DNA of 64,000 nt from CAVSVP01 sp963731125. GTDB lineage: Bacteria; Pseudomonadota; Gammaproteobacteria; Competibacterales; Competibacteraceae. The notes beneath the pieces were generated by a model, which did no database searches, had not been told where the DNA came from, and worked only from the letters and a program-made list of their open reading frames with translations. This document shows, one piece after another, positions 54,013-62,735 of the stretch. Numbering within the stretch: position 1 is the first letter of the stretch; each line of letters opens with the position of its first letter. The translations under genes and the position numbers were made by a program. The stretch covers positions 1 through 64,000 of the forward strand of contig CAVSVP010000010.1 in the NCBI GenBank assembly GCA_963731125.1. The letters run 5' to 3'.

Positions 54013-55803
54013 TTAATAAACGCGCTTTTTAGGCGGAATGTATTCAACCTCGTCCGTCAGGGTATAGTTATGAACGGGGCGATAATCGATACTGACTTTA
54101 CCGTTCTCATCCATCCAACATAACGTGTGTTTCATCCAGCTATCGTCATTACGGTCCGGATAATCTTCGCGGGCATGGGCACCTCGGCTTTCCTTTCGGT
54201 TAAGTGCGGAATGAATAGATACGACGGCGCAGCCCAATAGGTTGTCCAGTTCCAGCGTTTCTACAAGATCGGAATTCCAGATTAAACTCCGGTCGCTGAT
54301 CCGAATATCCGCATAGTTTTGCAAATTTTCATCCATTAACCGAACGCCCTCGGCCATGGGCTCTTCGGTGCGAAACACGGCGGCGTGGTTTTGCATATCG
54401 CGTTGCATTTTGAGACGCAGTTGCGCCGTCGATGTGTTGCCACTGGCATGGCGCAGCCGATCAAAGCGGGTAAGGATTTTATCGAGCGCACGCGGTGGCA
54501 GGGGTTGATGAGAACGCTGAGAGTTAATTAATTCGGCACAGCGGTTGGCAGCGGCACGGCCGAACACTATCAAGTCCAGCAGTGAATTGGATCCCAAGCG
54601 ATTAGCGCCGTGCACCGATACACAGGCAGCTTCGCCGATGGCCATTAGGCCGGGCACCACATACTCCGGATTGCCGTCCCTAAGGGTTACCACTTCCCCA
54701 TGATAATTGGTGGGAATGCCTCCCATGTTGTAGTGTACGGTAGGCAATACCGGAATCGGTTCTTTAGTGACATCGACATTAGCGAAGATTTTGGCCGTTT
54801 CGGCAATTCCAGGAAGACGCTCGTGAATCACCTCAGGCCCTAAGTGCTCAAGATGCAAATGGATATGATCGTGATGCGGGCCCACCCCGCGGCCCTCACG
54901 AATCTCCATAGTCATCGAGCGGCTTACCACATCCCGAGAAGCGAGATCCTTGGCGTTAGGAGCATAGCGCTCCATAAAGCGTTCGCCGTTGACATTGGTT
55001 AAATAACCCCCCTCACCGCGCACGCCTTCCGTAATCAGGCAGCCGGCACCGTAGATGCCGGTAGGATGAAACTGAATGAACTCCATATCCTGTAAGGGCA
55101 GGCCGGCGCGTAGCACCATGCCGTTACCGTCGCCGGTGCAGGTATGGGCAGAGGTGCAGGAGAAGAACGTGCGTCCATATCCACCCGTGGCCAATACCAC
55201 CATGTGAGCACGAAAGCAATGCAGGGTACCATCGGTCAGATCCCAAGCCATGACGCCCTGGCAGGCACCTTCATCGTCCATAATCAGATCCAGGGCAAAA
55301 TACTCGATGAAAAATTCAGCGTCATGCTTTAGCGACTGCTGATACAGCGTATGGAGAATGGCATGGCCCGTGCGGTCGGCGGCGGCACAAGTGCGCTGGG
55401 CCGTGCCTTCGCCAAAGTTGGTGGTCATACCGCCAAAGGGACGCTGATAGATCTTTCCCTCTTCGGTACGGGAGAAAGGCACGCCATAATGCTCTAGCTC
55501 AATGACGGCGGGAATAGCCTCATGGCACATGTATTCAATGGCGTCTTGATCACCTAACCAATCGGAACCTTTGACCGTGTCGTACATGTGCCATTGCCAT
55601 TTATCCGGTCCCATATTGCCCAAGGCCGCCGACATGCCTCCCTGAGCTGCTACCGTATGGCTGCGGGTAGGGAAGACTTTGGTGATACAGGCGGTGGCTA
55701 AGCCTTTGGCGGCCATGCCGAAAGTAGCGCGCAGACCGGCACCGCCGGCGCCGACCACGATGACATCATAGGTATGCTCGGTTATCTTATAAGCATTCGA
55801 CAT
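54013..55803 (-). CDS. sdhA: Succinate dehydrogenase flavoprotein subunit
   Basis: The 596-residue catalytic subunit starts with a dinucleotide-binding motif VVGAGGAGLRATFG. The covalent FAD histidine is in RSHTVAAQGG (about residue 47). Catalytic residues are in QFHPTGIYGAGCLITEGVRGEGG, and the substrate/FAD region has GGIPTNYHGEV and HGANRLGSNSLLDL. It oxidises succinate to fumarate. It is the third gene of sdhCDAB, with SdhE and probably an SDHAF4-like protein as assembly helpers nearby. Confidence 0.98.
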   Translation of the reverse strand: MSNAYKITEHTYDVIVVGAGGAGLRATFGMAAKGLATACITKVFPTRSHTVAAQGGMSAALGNMGPDKWQWHMYDTVKGSDWLGDQDAIEYMCHEAIPAVIELEHYGVPFSRTEEGKIYQRPFGGMTTNFGEGTAQRTCAAADRTGHAILHTLYQQSLKHDAEFFIEYFALDLIMDDEGACQGVMAWDLTDGTLHCFRAHMVVLATGGYGRTFFSCTSAHTCTGDGNGMVLRAGLPLQDMEFIQFHPTGIYGAGCLITEGVRGEGGYLTNVNGERFMERYAPNAKDLASRDVVSRSMTMEIREGRGVGPHHDHIHLHLEHLGPEVIHERLPGIAETAKIFANVDVTKEPIPVLPTVHYNMGGIPTNYHGEVVTLRDGNPEYVVPGLMAIGEAACVSVHGANRLGSNSLLDLIVFGRAAANRCAELINSQRSHQPLPPRALDKILTRFDRLRHASGNTSTAQLRLKMQRDMQNHAAVFRTEEPMAEGVRLMDENLQNYADIRISDRSLIWNSDLVETLELDNLLGCAVVSIHSALNRKESRGAHAREDYPDRNDDSWMKHTLCWMDENGKVSIDYRPVHNYTLTDEVEYIPPKKRVY

Positions 55804-55809
55804 GAAACC

Positions 55810-56190
55810 CTAGCCTCCAACGGCAATGCGTAAAACGGCGAGAACGGCAGAGCCACCCAGCAATACGAGCAAGAACTTAATGACTAACAATGACGCAACT
55901 TTGGTACCCTCGTGGTGGACGTAATCCTCGATGATCACCTGTAGGCCCAGGATGGCATGATAGAATGTGCTAATCAGCAGCGCGATGAGTAAGACTGTAT
56001 TAAAGGGCCTGGCGATCCAGGCAACGACTGTTTCGTAATCGGCTCCGGCAACGCCTAATAGGGAAACCACGAACCACAGGGTTAGGGGTACTAAGGCTAT
56101 CGCAGTGACGCGTTGCGTCCACCAGTGGGAAACGCCTTCTTTGGCGGAGCCAAGGCCGCGGGCACGGCCAAGCGGTGTTTGTAAACTCAT
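55810..56190 (-). CDS. sdhD: Succinate dehydrogenase membrane anchor subunit
   Basis: The 126-residue protein has three membrane helices (about 25-50, 60-82 and 98-122). The histidine in STFYHAILGLQVIIEDYVH fits a heme b ligand. With SdhC it anchors SdhAB and forms the quinone site. It starts 13 bases after sdhC ends and is followed six bases later by sdhA. Confidence 0.93.
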   Translation of the reverse strand: MSLQTPLGRARGLGSAKEGVSHWWTQRVTAIALVPLTLWFVVSLLGVAGADYETVVAWIARPFNTVLLIALLISTFYHAILGLQVIIEDYVHHEGTKVASLLVIKFLLVLLGGSAVLAVLRIAVGG

Positions 56191-56203
56191 CAGGAATTGC
56201 TCC

Positions 56204-56584
56204 TTAGGCAGCGGTAAAAAGCCAACAGAGAAAGGTTAGGATGACTGAGGCCAACACCACCGCTTTGCCGGATTTATAGACATGCTCCATCTCGAAACCA
56301 TAGCCCGCGTCCCAGAATAAATGACGGATGCCATTGAAGAGATGAAAGAACAGCGCCCAGGTCCATAAAAACAGGAATAACTGCCCTAGCATAGAACCCA
56401 GCACAGCTTGAGCATGTTCATAGGCCTCAGGGCCCGCTGCAGCGGCAATCAACCAGTAGACAAGCAGCAAAGTGCCGATAGACAAGGCGGCGCCAGTAAT
56501 CCGGTGAAGAATAGATAGAACCGAAGTCAGCTGGGGCCTGTAAACTTGCAGATGGGGCGAGAGCGGTCGTTTATCAGTGGTCAT
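56204..56584 (-). CDS. sdhC: Succinate dehydrogenase cytochrome b556 subunit
   Basis: The 126-residue protein begins with RPLSPHLQVYRPQLTSVLSILHRITG, the conserved quinone/entry motif with Ser and Arg. Three helices follow; the second ends FFHLFNGIRHLFWD, with a heme-ligand histidine. It is the first gene of the operon. Its ATG is preceded by gaggtaag, and an octamer repeat lies in the leader 23 bases upstream. Confidence 0.94.
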   Translation of the reverse strand: MTTDKRPLSPHLQVYRPQLTSVLSILHRITGAALSIGTLLLVYWLIAAAAGPEAYEHAQAVLGSMLGQLFLFLWTWALFFHLFNGIRHLFWDAGYGFEMEHVYKSGKAVVLASVILTFLCWLFTAA

Positions 56585-56606
56585 GAATCTTACCTCGTCA
56601 CACTGT

Positions 56607-56634
56607 CATAGAGACATAGAGACATAGAGACATA
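56607..56634. repeat. Octamer repeat (catagaga) x3.5 in the sdhC leader
   Basis: Three exact units plus a half unit of catagaga lie 23 to 50 bases upstream of the sdhC start codon, in the leader or promoter of the sdh operon. Length change here would alter promoter or leader spacing. Confidence 0.75.
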
Positions 56635-57000
56635 ATTTTTGTTTTCGGGCCATATATCGCGATAAGCGCGATAATCTTACCATTTTTGCAGTGCAACTAA
56701 AAATTGCCTTTACCATCCACCGATTAGAGGGAAAAGCAGCAAACTTTCTCATGGCATTGAGAAGTGCCTTGCAATGCCTGGTAATTTACCTTCTTTATGA
56801 TAAAAAAAATCAAGCGGACTGGTTGCGCCGGGCGACGGCCCTTAAGCCATAGCGTGTCAATGCCCCTTCCAACGCTCGATGTTCAGGCGTAGCCTGGATA
56901 TAGACTCAGCGAAGTCCGCGTTTAAAGGGTGTGTTTCTTGGGTCCTGGAGTCCGCTTACGCGCCATCCGAACCGTGGACAGGCTGTTTCCAAAAATCGTC
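56635..57000. other. Intergenic region upstream of the sdh operon
   Basis: About 365 bases carry the presumed sdh promoter on the minus strand. A short frame runs across 56922-57113 but is a shadow of the assembly-factor gene. No other feature is supported. Confidence 0.45.
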
Positions 57001-57171
57001 TTAAAAATCGATACAGCGTCCGGCTTTTTCCCAGTCTCCGTAACGAGTCGGTTCCAGACCTTTAGGACCGCCGAATTCTTTCGGCCGCTTTTGAGTAACG
57101 GATGCGGAAACATCCTGGTTGGAGCTTGCGTCTTCTACGGGTTGGTATTGTGATTTTGGCTGCATAGTCAT
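57001..57171 (-). CDS. SDHAF4-like (DUF1674) succinate dehydrogenase assembly factor
   Basis: The small protein (about 56 residues) ends with KEFGGPKGLEPTRYGDWE followed by KAGRCIDF, the conserved C-terminus of SDHAF4/DUF1674 proteins, which bind free SdhA and help it reach SdhB. The start is unsure: ATGs at 57171 and 57165 are both possible, and the frame is open to 57237. It lies just upstream of the sdh operon on the same strand, which supports the role. Confidence 0.8.
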   Translation of the reverse strand: MTMQPKSQYQPVEDASSNQDVSASVTQKRPKEFGGPKGLEPTRYGDWEKAGRCIDF

Positions 57172-57424
57172 CGTGCTTGCGCTGCTTTTTGGTAAATTGT
57201 ACGATCGAATAGCGGTGATAAGTCGCAGTTTCTGCAATGGATTCCCTATAGGAGACCGCTAAAGATTATAATTGGTTCACGTGCAAACGCCTCGTGTCCT
57301 GGGAATCCCAACTCTTTAACCACATAGCATTATGCAGATGTCCCTGCATAGACGCAATGCAGCAGCTTGTCTTATTCTATTCTACGATTTTCATAAGAAC
57401 TCATTCTCAGTAGAGAGATTAGCG

Positions 57425-58477
57425 ATGAATCCAGACTGGAAAAGCTTTCTTGTGCAGGCAGGTGCCGTGGTTGGCGATAATGGCGTCTGCCATTTCGGTG
57501 ATCCCGAGCGGGAATTACACATGGCGCTGACCAACAATATGCTAAGCGACCTATCCCACCAAGGACTCATCGCCGCCAGCGGCAGCGATGTCAAAGCCTT
57601 TTTGCAAGGCCAGTTGACTAGCGACGTACGGCAGATAACTCCTGCGCACAGCCAATTAAGCGCCTATTGCAGTCCGAAGGGACGTATGCTGGCGAGTTTT
57701 CGACTATTTCAACGGGGTGACGCGTTTTATTTGCGGCTACTGAGAGAAAAGCTAGCATCTGTGCTTAACCGTCTCAGAATGTTTATATTAAGAGCCGATG
57801 TGACATTAGAGGATGCCGGCAATCAGCTCATTGCGATAGGTTTGGCGGGTCCCCACACCGCGGACCTGTTGCAAAAAACGCTAGGAACGGTGCCCGCGCA
57901 GCTGGGAGAGGTGAGTCATGCGGAGGATATAAGTATCATTCGCTTACCCGGTATCTGGCCGCGCTTTGAGATCTATGGAGAACTTGAGAAACTGAAAATT
58001 TTCTGGACGACCCTGGCTTCTGAGACCGCACTCACTGGAACGGAATCCTGGCGATTACTGGATATTTTGGCAGGTATTCCTACTATTTATCCCGAAACTA
58101 GCGAAGCCTTTGTGCCGCAAATGACCAATCTGCAACTTCTTGGCGGTGTTAGCTTTCGTAAAGGTTGTTATCCTGGACAGGAAGTGGTGGCGCGCACCCA
58201 GCATCTGGGCAAACTTAAGCGGCGCATGTATCGGGCCAGGGTAGCCTGTGATACGCCTCCTAAACCAGGATATGGGTTGTTCTCGGCGCGGTTGGGTCCT
58301 GAGCAAAATACCGGCATGATCGTGGATGCCTGCCTGCATCCAGAGGGAGGCTATGCTGTGCTAGCCGTCGTGCTGATCGATTGCGTGGAGCAAGGGCCAG
58401 TCTTACTGGGCAGTGCCGACGGCGCACCGCTGGTGTTCGAGCCACTGCCTTACCCGTTCGACTCTGCCGTTGCGTGA
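57425..58477 (+). CDS. ygfZ: YgfZ/GcvT-domain tRNA-modifying protein
   Basis: The 350-residue folate-binding protein is related to the glycine-cleavage T protein. The diagnostic YgfZ motif KGCYPGQEVVARTQ lies at about residues 240-253. YgfZ helps Fe-S enzymes such as MiaB and supports iron-sulfur cluster function. The start at 57425 is preferred over the open frame from 57332. It is next to the sdh genes, which also need Fe-S clusters. Confidence 0.92.
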   Translation: MNPDWKSFLVQAGAVVGDNGVCHFGDPERELHMALTNNMLSDLSHQGLIAASGSDVKAFLQGQLTSDVRQITPAHSQLSAYCSPKGRMLASFRLFQRGDAFYLRLLREKLASVLNRLRMFILRADVTLEDAGNQLIAIGLAGPHTADLLQKTLGTVPAQLGEVSHAEDISIIRLPGIWPRFEIYGELEKLKIFWTTLASETALTGTESWRLLDILAGIPTIYPETSEAFVPQMTNLQLLGGVSFRKGCYPGQEVVARTQHLGKLKRRMYRARVACDTPPKPGYGLFSARLGPEQNTGMIVDACLHPEGGYAVLAVVLIDCVEQGPVLLGSADGAPLVFEPLPYPFDSAVA

Positions 58478-58560
58478 TTAGGAAAACTGATAGTTTTTCT
58501 ACACCTATTATGTTTTTTGCCAAGCCATTTTGAGTACTCTACAACTTGTGCTATCGGCGC

Positions 58561-60069
58561 TTATTCCGGGCGCATATGGGGAAACAGCAGTACGTCACGA
58601 ATCGAAGGCGTATCGGTAAATAACATCACCAAGCGATCGATCCCGATGCCTTCTCCTGCGGTAGGCGGCATGCCATGCTCTAAAGCACGGATATAGTCGG
58701 CATCGAAATGCATGGCCTCCTCATCGCCCGCGCTTTTCTCAGCCACCTGCTTGCGGAAGCGCTCGGCTTGATCTTCGGCGTCATTAAGCTCCGTGAAACC
58801 GTTAGCAATTTCACGGCCTCCCACATATAGCTCAAAGCGGTCCGCAGCCAGGGGGTCTTGGTCATTACGCCGGGCGAGCGGAGAAACTTCCGTGGGGTAG
58901 GCAGTAATAAAGGTGGGATTCTTAAGGTTATTTTCCACTGTCTTTTCAAAAATTTCCAACTGAATCCGCCCGAGTCCGTAACCGGGTTTGATGGGCAATC
59001 CCAACTGTTCGGCAAATTGCCGAACAGTTGGTAGATCGTCCAACTGTGTTGGAGTGATAGTTGAATTATAGTGGCGGATGGCCTCCTTAACCGTTAACCG
59101 CTGGAAAGGTTGTGCAAAATCGTAGGTTTCGCTCTGGTAAGTCACCTGCGTACTGCCTAACAGTTGCTGCGCCATCGTGCGCAGCAATTCCTCGGTGAGA
59201 TTCATGAGGTCTTGATAATCGGCATAAGCCTCATAGAATTCCAGCATAGTAAACTCTGGATTATGGCGAGTAGAAAGACCTTCATTACGGAAATTGCGGT
59301 TGATCTCGTAGACCTTCTCGAAGCCGCCTACCACCAGACGCTTTAAATAAAGTTCCGGGGCGATCCGTAAAAAAAGATCCATGCTCAGGGCATGATGGTA
59401 GGTCGTAAAGGGCCGTGCGGTAGCACCACCGGGGATCGCCTGCATCATCGGAGTTTCGACCTCCAGAAAATCCTTTCTATTAAAAAAATCACGGATATAA
59501 GCGACGATAGCAGAGCGCATCCGAAAGGTCTTACGGCTTACCTCGTTCATAATGAGGTCCAGGTAACGTTGCCGGTAGCGGATTTCCTGGTCGGCAAGAC
59601 CGTGAAACTTCTCCGGTAACGGTCGCAATGCTTTGGTAAGCAGGCGCAGTTCGTGGACCTTGACCGAGAGTTCTCCGGTCTTGGTTTTGAACAGTGTGCC
59701 CTCGGCCCCCAGAATATCGCCGATATCCCAAGTCTTAAAATCCGTGTAGGCGTCATTCCCCAGGCTGTTGCGCTGCACGAATAGCTGAATATTACCTGAC
59801 ATATCCTGCAGCCGGACAAAACTGGCCTTACCCATGATCCGTTTGGCCATCATGCGGCCTGCCACCTTTACCCAGCGTGGCTGGGTTTCCAGAAAATCGT
59901 TGTCCTTGTCGGCGTATTCAGCGTGCAGTTCCCCAGCCATAACATTGCGGCGAAAATCGGTGGGAAAGGCATTGCCCTGTTCCCGTAGCGCCTGCAATTT
60001 GGCGCGGCGCTGCGCGATTAGCTTATTTTCATCAAGTTCGGTGTATGTTTCGGTGGCTCGTTCGGACAT
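58561..60069 (-). CDS. lysS: Lysyl-tRNA synthetase, class II
   Basis: The 502-residue enzyme has an N-terminal OB-fold anticodon domain (about 60-150; GRMMAKRIMGKASFVRLQD). The class II core has motif 1 (FLEVETPMMQAIPGGATARPF), motif 2 (FEKVYEINRNFRNEGLSTRHNPEFTML) and motif 3 (PTAGEGIGIDRLVMLFTDTPSIRDV). It lies downstream of prfB in the usual order, but here a long inverted repeat lies between them. Confidence 0.98.
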   Translation of the reverse strand: MSERATETYTELDENKLIAQRRAKLQALREQGNAFPTDFRRNVMAGELHAEYADKDNDFLETQPRWVKVAGRMMAKRIMGKASFVRLQDMSGNIQLFVQRNSLGNDAYTDFKTWDIGDILGAEGTLFKTKTGELSVKVHELRLLTKALRPLPEKFHGLADQEIRYRQRYLDLIMNEVSRKTFRMRSAIVAYIRDFFNRKDFLEVETPMMQAIPGGATARPFTTYHHALSMDLFLRIAPELYLKRLVVGGFEKVYEINRNFRNEGLSTRHNPEFTMLEFYEAYADYQDLMNLTEELLRTMAQQLLGSTQVTYQSETYDFAQPFQRLTVKEAIRHYNSTITPTQLDDLPTVRQFAEQLGLPIKPGYGLGRIQLEIFEKTVENNLKNPTFITAYPTEVSPLARRNDQDPLAADRFELYVGGREIANGFTELNDAEDQAERFRKQVAEKSAGDEEAMHFDADYIRALEHGMPPTAGEGIGIDRLVMLFTDTPSIRDVLLFPHMRPE

Positions 60070-60178
60070 GGATTATCTTGTTAATCTATTAGGTAAAAAA
60101 GAACATTGTCTTATAGAAAGCGGGTGTTGATTGCTATGCTTTTTGCCGAAAAGGCTTGCCGTAAGCGCTATTAGTCGG

Positions 60179-60288
60179 GATATTGAGCTGGAAGTTGTTG
60201 TCAAGACCGTCTGCAGCATGGATGCCGCAGTCGAGCTTACCGGGATGTATTTACAGCGTATCTTGACAATAACTTTCAACTCGATATT
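60179..60288. repeat. Long imperfect inverted repeat between prfB and lysS
   Basis: Arms of 28 bases (60179-60206 and 60261-60288) match at 23 positions, and several mismatches would still allow G-U pairs in RNA. The loop holds a smaller palindrome (gcagcatggatgccgc). It may be a mobile palindromic repeat, a terminator of prfB or an RNA switch. Confidence 0.7.
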
Positions 60289-60310
60289 TGAGCAGCCTTG
60301 AAGATAGACC

Positions 60311-61409
60311 TCACAAGCCACTTTTCAGGCTGGCTTCAATGAATTTATCCAAATCGCCGTCCAGGACAGCTTGCGTATTGCCCACTTCCACGCCGGTGCG
60401 AAGGTCTTTGATCCGGGATTGGTCAAGCACATAGGAACGGATCTGGCTGCCCCAACCAATGTCGGACTTGCTTTCTTCCAGCGCCTGGGATTCAGCATTG
60501 CGCTTTTGCACTTCCAGTTCATACAACTTAGCCTTGAGCTGCTTCATGGCTGTGGCTTTATTCTTATGCTGCGATCGATCGTTTTGACACTGAGTGACGG
60601 TGCTGCTAGGAAGATGGGTGATACGCACTGCCGATTCCGTACGGTTGACGTGCTGACCGCCGGCACCGGAAGCCCGGTAAACATCAATACGAAGATCTGC
60701 CGGGTTAATGTCGATCTCAAAGCTATCGTCAATTTCCGGGGAGACGAACACCGCCGCAAAAGAGGTATGGCGACGATTGCCGGAGTCAAAGGGAGACTTG
60801 CGCACCAGGCGATGCACACCGGTTTCGGTGCGCAGCCAGCCATAGGCGTAGGCGCCTTCGAATCGGATCGTAGCACTCTTGATACCCGCGACTTCGCCGG
60901 GGGAGACCTCGATGAGTTCTGTCTGAAAACCACGTCGCTCACCCCAGCGCAGGTACATGCGCAACAGCATTTCAGCCCAGTCTTGAGCCTCAGTGCCGCC
61001 AGAACCCGCCTGAATATCCAGAAAAGCATCGCAAGCATCCGCTGCGCCGGAGAACATGCGCTGGAATTCCAGGTCGGCAACGCGGCGCTCAAAGCTTGCC
61101 AACTCCTTGAGCAGGCCGGTTACCGCCACCGTATCGTTCTCTTCACCGGCTAATTCCAGCAGTTCGGCAGTATCCTGCAAACCCTGTTGCAGGCTCTCAA
61201 GGGTTTCCACCACCGTTTCCAGCTGTGCCCGTTCTTTACCTAAAGCCTGGGCCCGCTCTGGGTCGTTCCATACATGGGGTTGTTCCAGTTCCCGATTGAC
61301 TTCGATTAGGCGTTCGCGTTTCGTCGCAAGGTCAAAGATACCCCCTCAAGGCTTCGGTACGCCCTTGCAACTCCTCAATCTGATTGAAATAAGGGTTCAG
61401 TTCTTGCAT
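60311..61409 (-). CDS. prfB: Peptide chain release factor 2, with programmed frameshift
   Basis: Translation starts at ATG 61409 (MQELNPYFNQIEELQGR). The first frame meets UGA at 61332-61334 after AGGGGGTATCTTTGAC, the classical RF2 +1 shift site with its internal Shine-Dalgarno-like run. After shifting, the rest reads through to 60311, with GGQ in GAGGQHVNRT and the SPF-type segment in VHRLVRKSPFDSG. RF2 ends translation at UGA and UAA and regulates its own synthesis by this shift. Confidence 0.97.
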
Positions 61410-61535
61410 CGCTTGACTTCTTTGTAATGATTCGACCAACAGCGTAATCTTACGAAATATAGTTAACGGAGGAAACCGTTCGAACAATAGGCCCCCGGTA
61501 TCAGTCAAGTAGCTGTCCAGACTGGATTGACCGGC

Positions 61536-61973
61536 CTAGCCTTGGGTATTTTTCTCCACCCAACGTTGACCATTTGCCAGCGCTTCCCTTTTCCAGAGGG
61601 GTGCCCGAGCTTTCAGGGCTTCCATGATAAAGCGGCAGGCATCGAAAGCCGCGGCGCGATGGGCCGACCAAATGGCGACTAGGACAATGGGATCATTGGG
61701 ATACAGGGCGCCGACCCGATGCACAACGAGTGCGTCCAGAAAATCCCACCGGGAGCCGGCTTCCTCTACGATACGCTGCAAGTGCCGCTCGGTCATGCCG
61801 GGGTAATATTCTAGAGCCATGCTACGGACACAGTCGCCTTCGTTAAAATCGCGCATTGTGCCAATAAAAATGGCCGTGGCACCGTACTTTCCGGGTAAGG
61901 CGGTAAGGCTTTCCTGATAGTGTGCCAATGCCTCCAAAGGGTTAAAAGGCGCTTCCCGAAGTTCGATTAGCAT
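61536..61973 (-). CDS. moaE: Molybdopterin synthase catalytic subunit
   Basis: The 145-residue enzyme with MoaD converts precursor Z (cyclic pyranopterin monophosphate) to molybdopterin. Landmarks are ATAIFIGTMRDFNEGD, SMALEYYPGMTE, VHRVGALYPND and LKARAPLWKREAL with the catalytic lysine (about residue 126). It follows moaD with a three-base gap, as a heterotetramer pair. No molybdoenzyme is in the window. Confidence 0.95.
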   Translation of the reverse strand: MLIELREAPFNPLEALAHYQESLTALPGKYGATAIFIGTMRDFNEGDCVRSMALEYYPGMTERHLQRIVEEAGSRWDFLDALVVHRVGALYPNDPIVLVAIWSAHRAAAFDACRFIMEALKARAPLWKREALANGQRWVEKNTQG

Positions 61974-61976
61974 GCT

Positions 61977-62210
61977 TTAGCCCCCCGTGACCGGCGGAAA
62001 AAAGGCGACTTCATCGCCATCCTTTACTGGATGATCCAGTGCGGCATATTCTCTGTTGACGGCCGTTAGAATGTTGGGCGGCAGGGGCATATCAGGCCAG
62101 AGTTGTTGCCAAACTGCCGCCACGGTCAATCCCTCGCTGGGAGGAAGCCGGTCTTCGTGGCGTCCGATTCGATCCCGAAGACTAGCAAAGTACTTTACTT
62201 GGATAGCCAT
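61977..62210 (-). CDS. moaD: Molybdopterin synthase sulfur carrier subunit
   Basis: The 77-residue ubiquitin-like protein ends in FFPPVTGG. The C-terminal Gly-Gly becomes a thiocarboxylate that donates sulfur to precursor Z. The start MAIQVKYFASLRDRIG is typical. It is directly upstream of moaE on the same strand. Confidence 0.94.
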   Translation of the reverse strand: MAIQVKYFASLRDRIGRHEDRLPPSEGLTVAAVWQQLWPDMPLPPNILTAVNREYAALDHPVKDGDEVAFFPPVTGG

Positions 62211-62287
62211 GATGATAAACCTCGCTGGAACAAGAGGAAACTTTTTCTCATGCTTCGTCTACCGTGGCGTCATCGCAGCAACGGGTA

Positions 62288-62557
62288 TCAATCTAGACCG
62301 TATTGCTTCAGCTTTTTGCGCAGTGTACTGCGGTTAATGCCAAGAATGTCAGCAGCTCTGCTCTGGTTGCCACGCGTATAGTGCATAATGGTTTCCAGCA
62401 GGGGAAGTTCCACTTCCTGGAGAACCAGTTTGTACAGGTTGTGGGGTGTGTGGCCTTCCAGATGGCAAAGGTAATTTTGTAGGGCAACTTTAACCTGGTT
62501 GCGCAGCGGTGCTGTGGGGCGTGTGCTGGCGTAGAATTCAGGATCGCTCACCGTCAT
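62288..62557 (-). CDS. fis: Nucleoid-associated DNA-binding protein Fis
   Basis: This 89-residue homodimeric regulator bends DNA, activates rRNA genes and guides recombinases. The C-terminal helix-turn-helix is GNQSRAADILGINRSTLRKK, with the usual ending LKQYGLD. The middle ELPLLETIMHYTRG is conserved. Enterobacterial fis follows dusB; here it follows prmA with a gap of 178 bases. A start of 90 residues or so matches the family. Confidence 0.95.
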   Translation of the reverse strand: MTVSDPEFYASTRPTAPLRNQVKVALQNYLCHLEGHTPHNLYKLVLQEVELPLLETIMHYTRGNQSRAADILGINRSTLRKKLKQYGLD

Positions 62558-62735
62558 GCTGCTAGTGCTTCCTCAGTTGCCAATGAATGGAAAAGGGTTG
62601 CGTTGAGAACAGGTGCTCATGCAACGTCTCTCGCAACACTATCGTTAATTATCTTTTTGCCTTACTTGGGGGTAGCAGTCAGAACGACTCATAATACCCG
62701 CAGACCCAACGTTACGCCAAGAGCGATTAAGAAAG

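Noticed and set aside
60073..60321. An 82-residue minus-strand frame between prfB and lysS
   Set aside because: It is made by the long inverted repeat, has a Thr/Ser-rich run with no domain, and overlaps both flanking genes.
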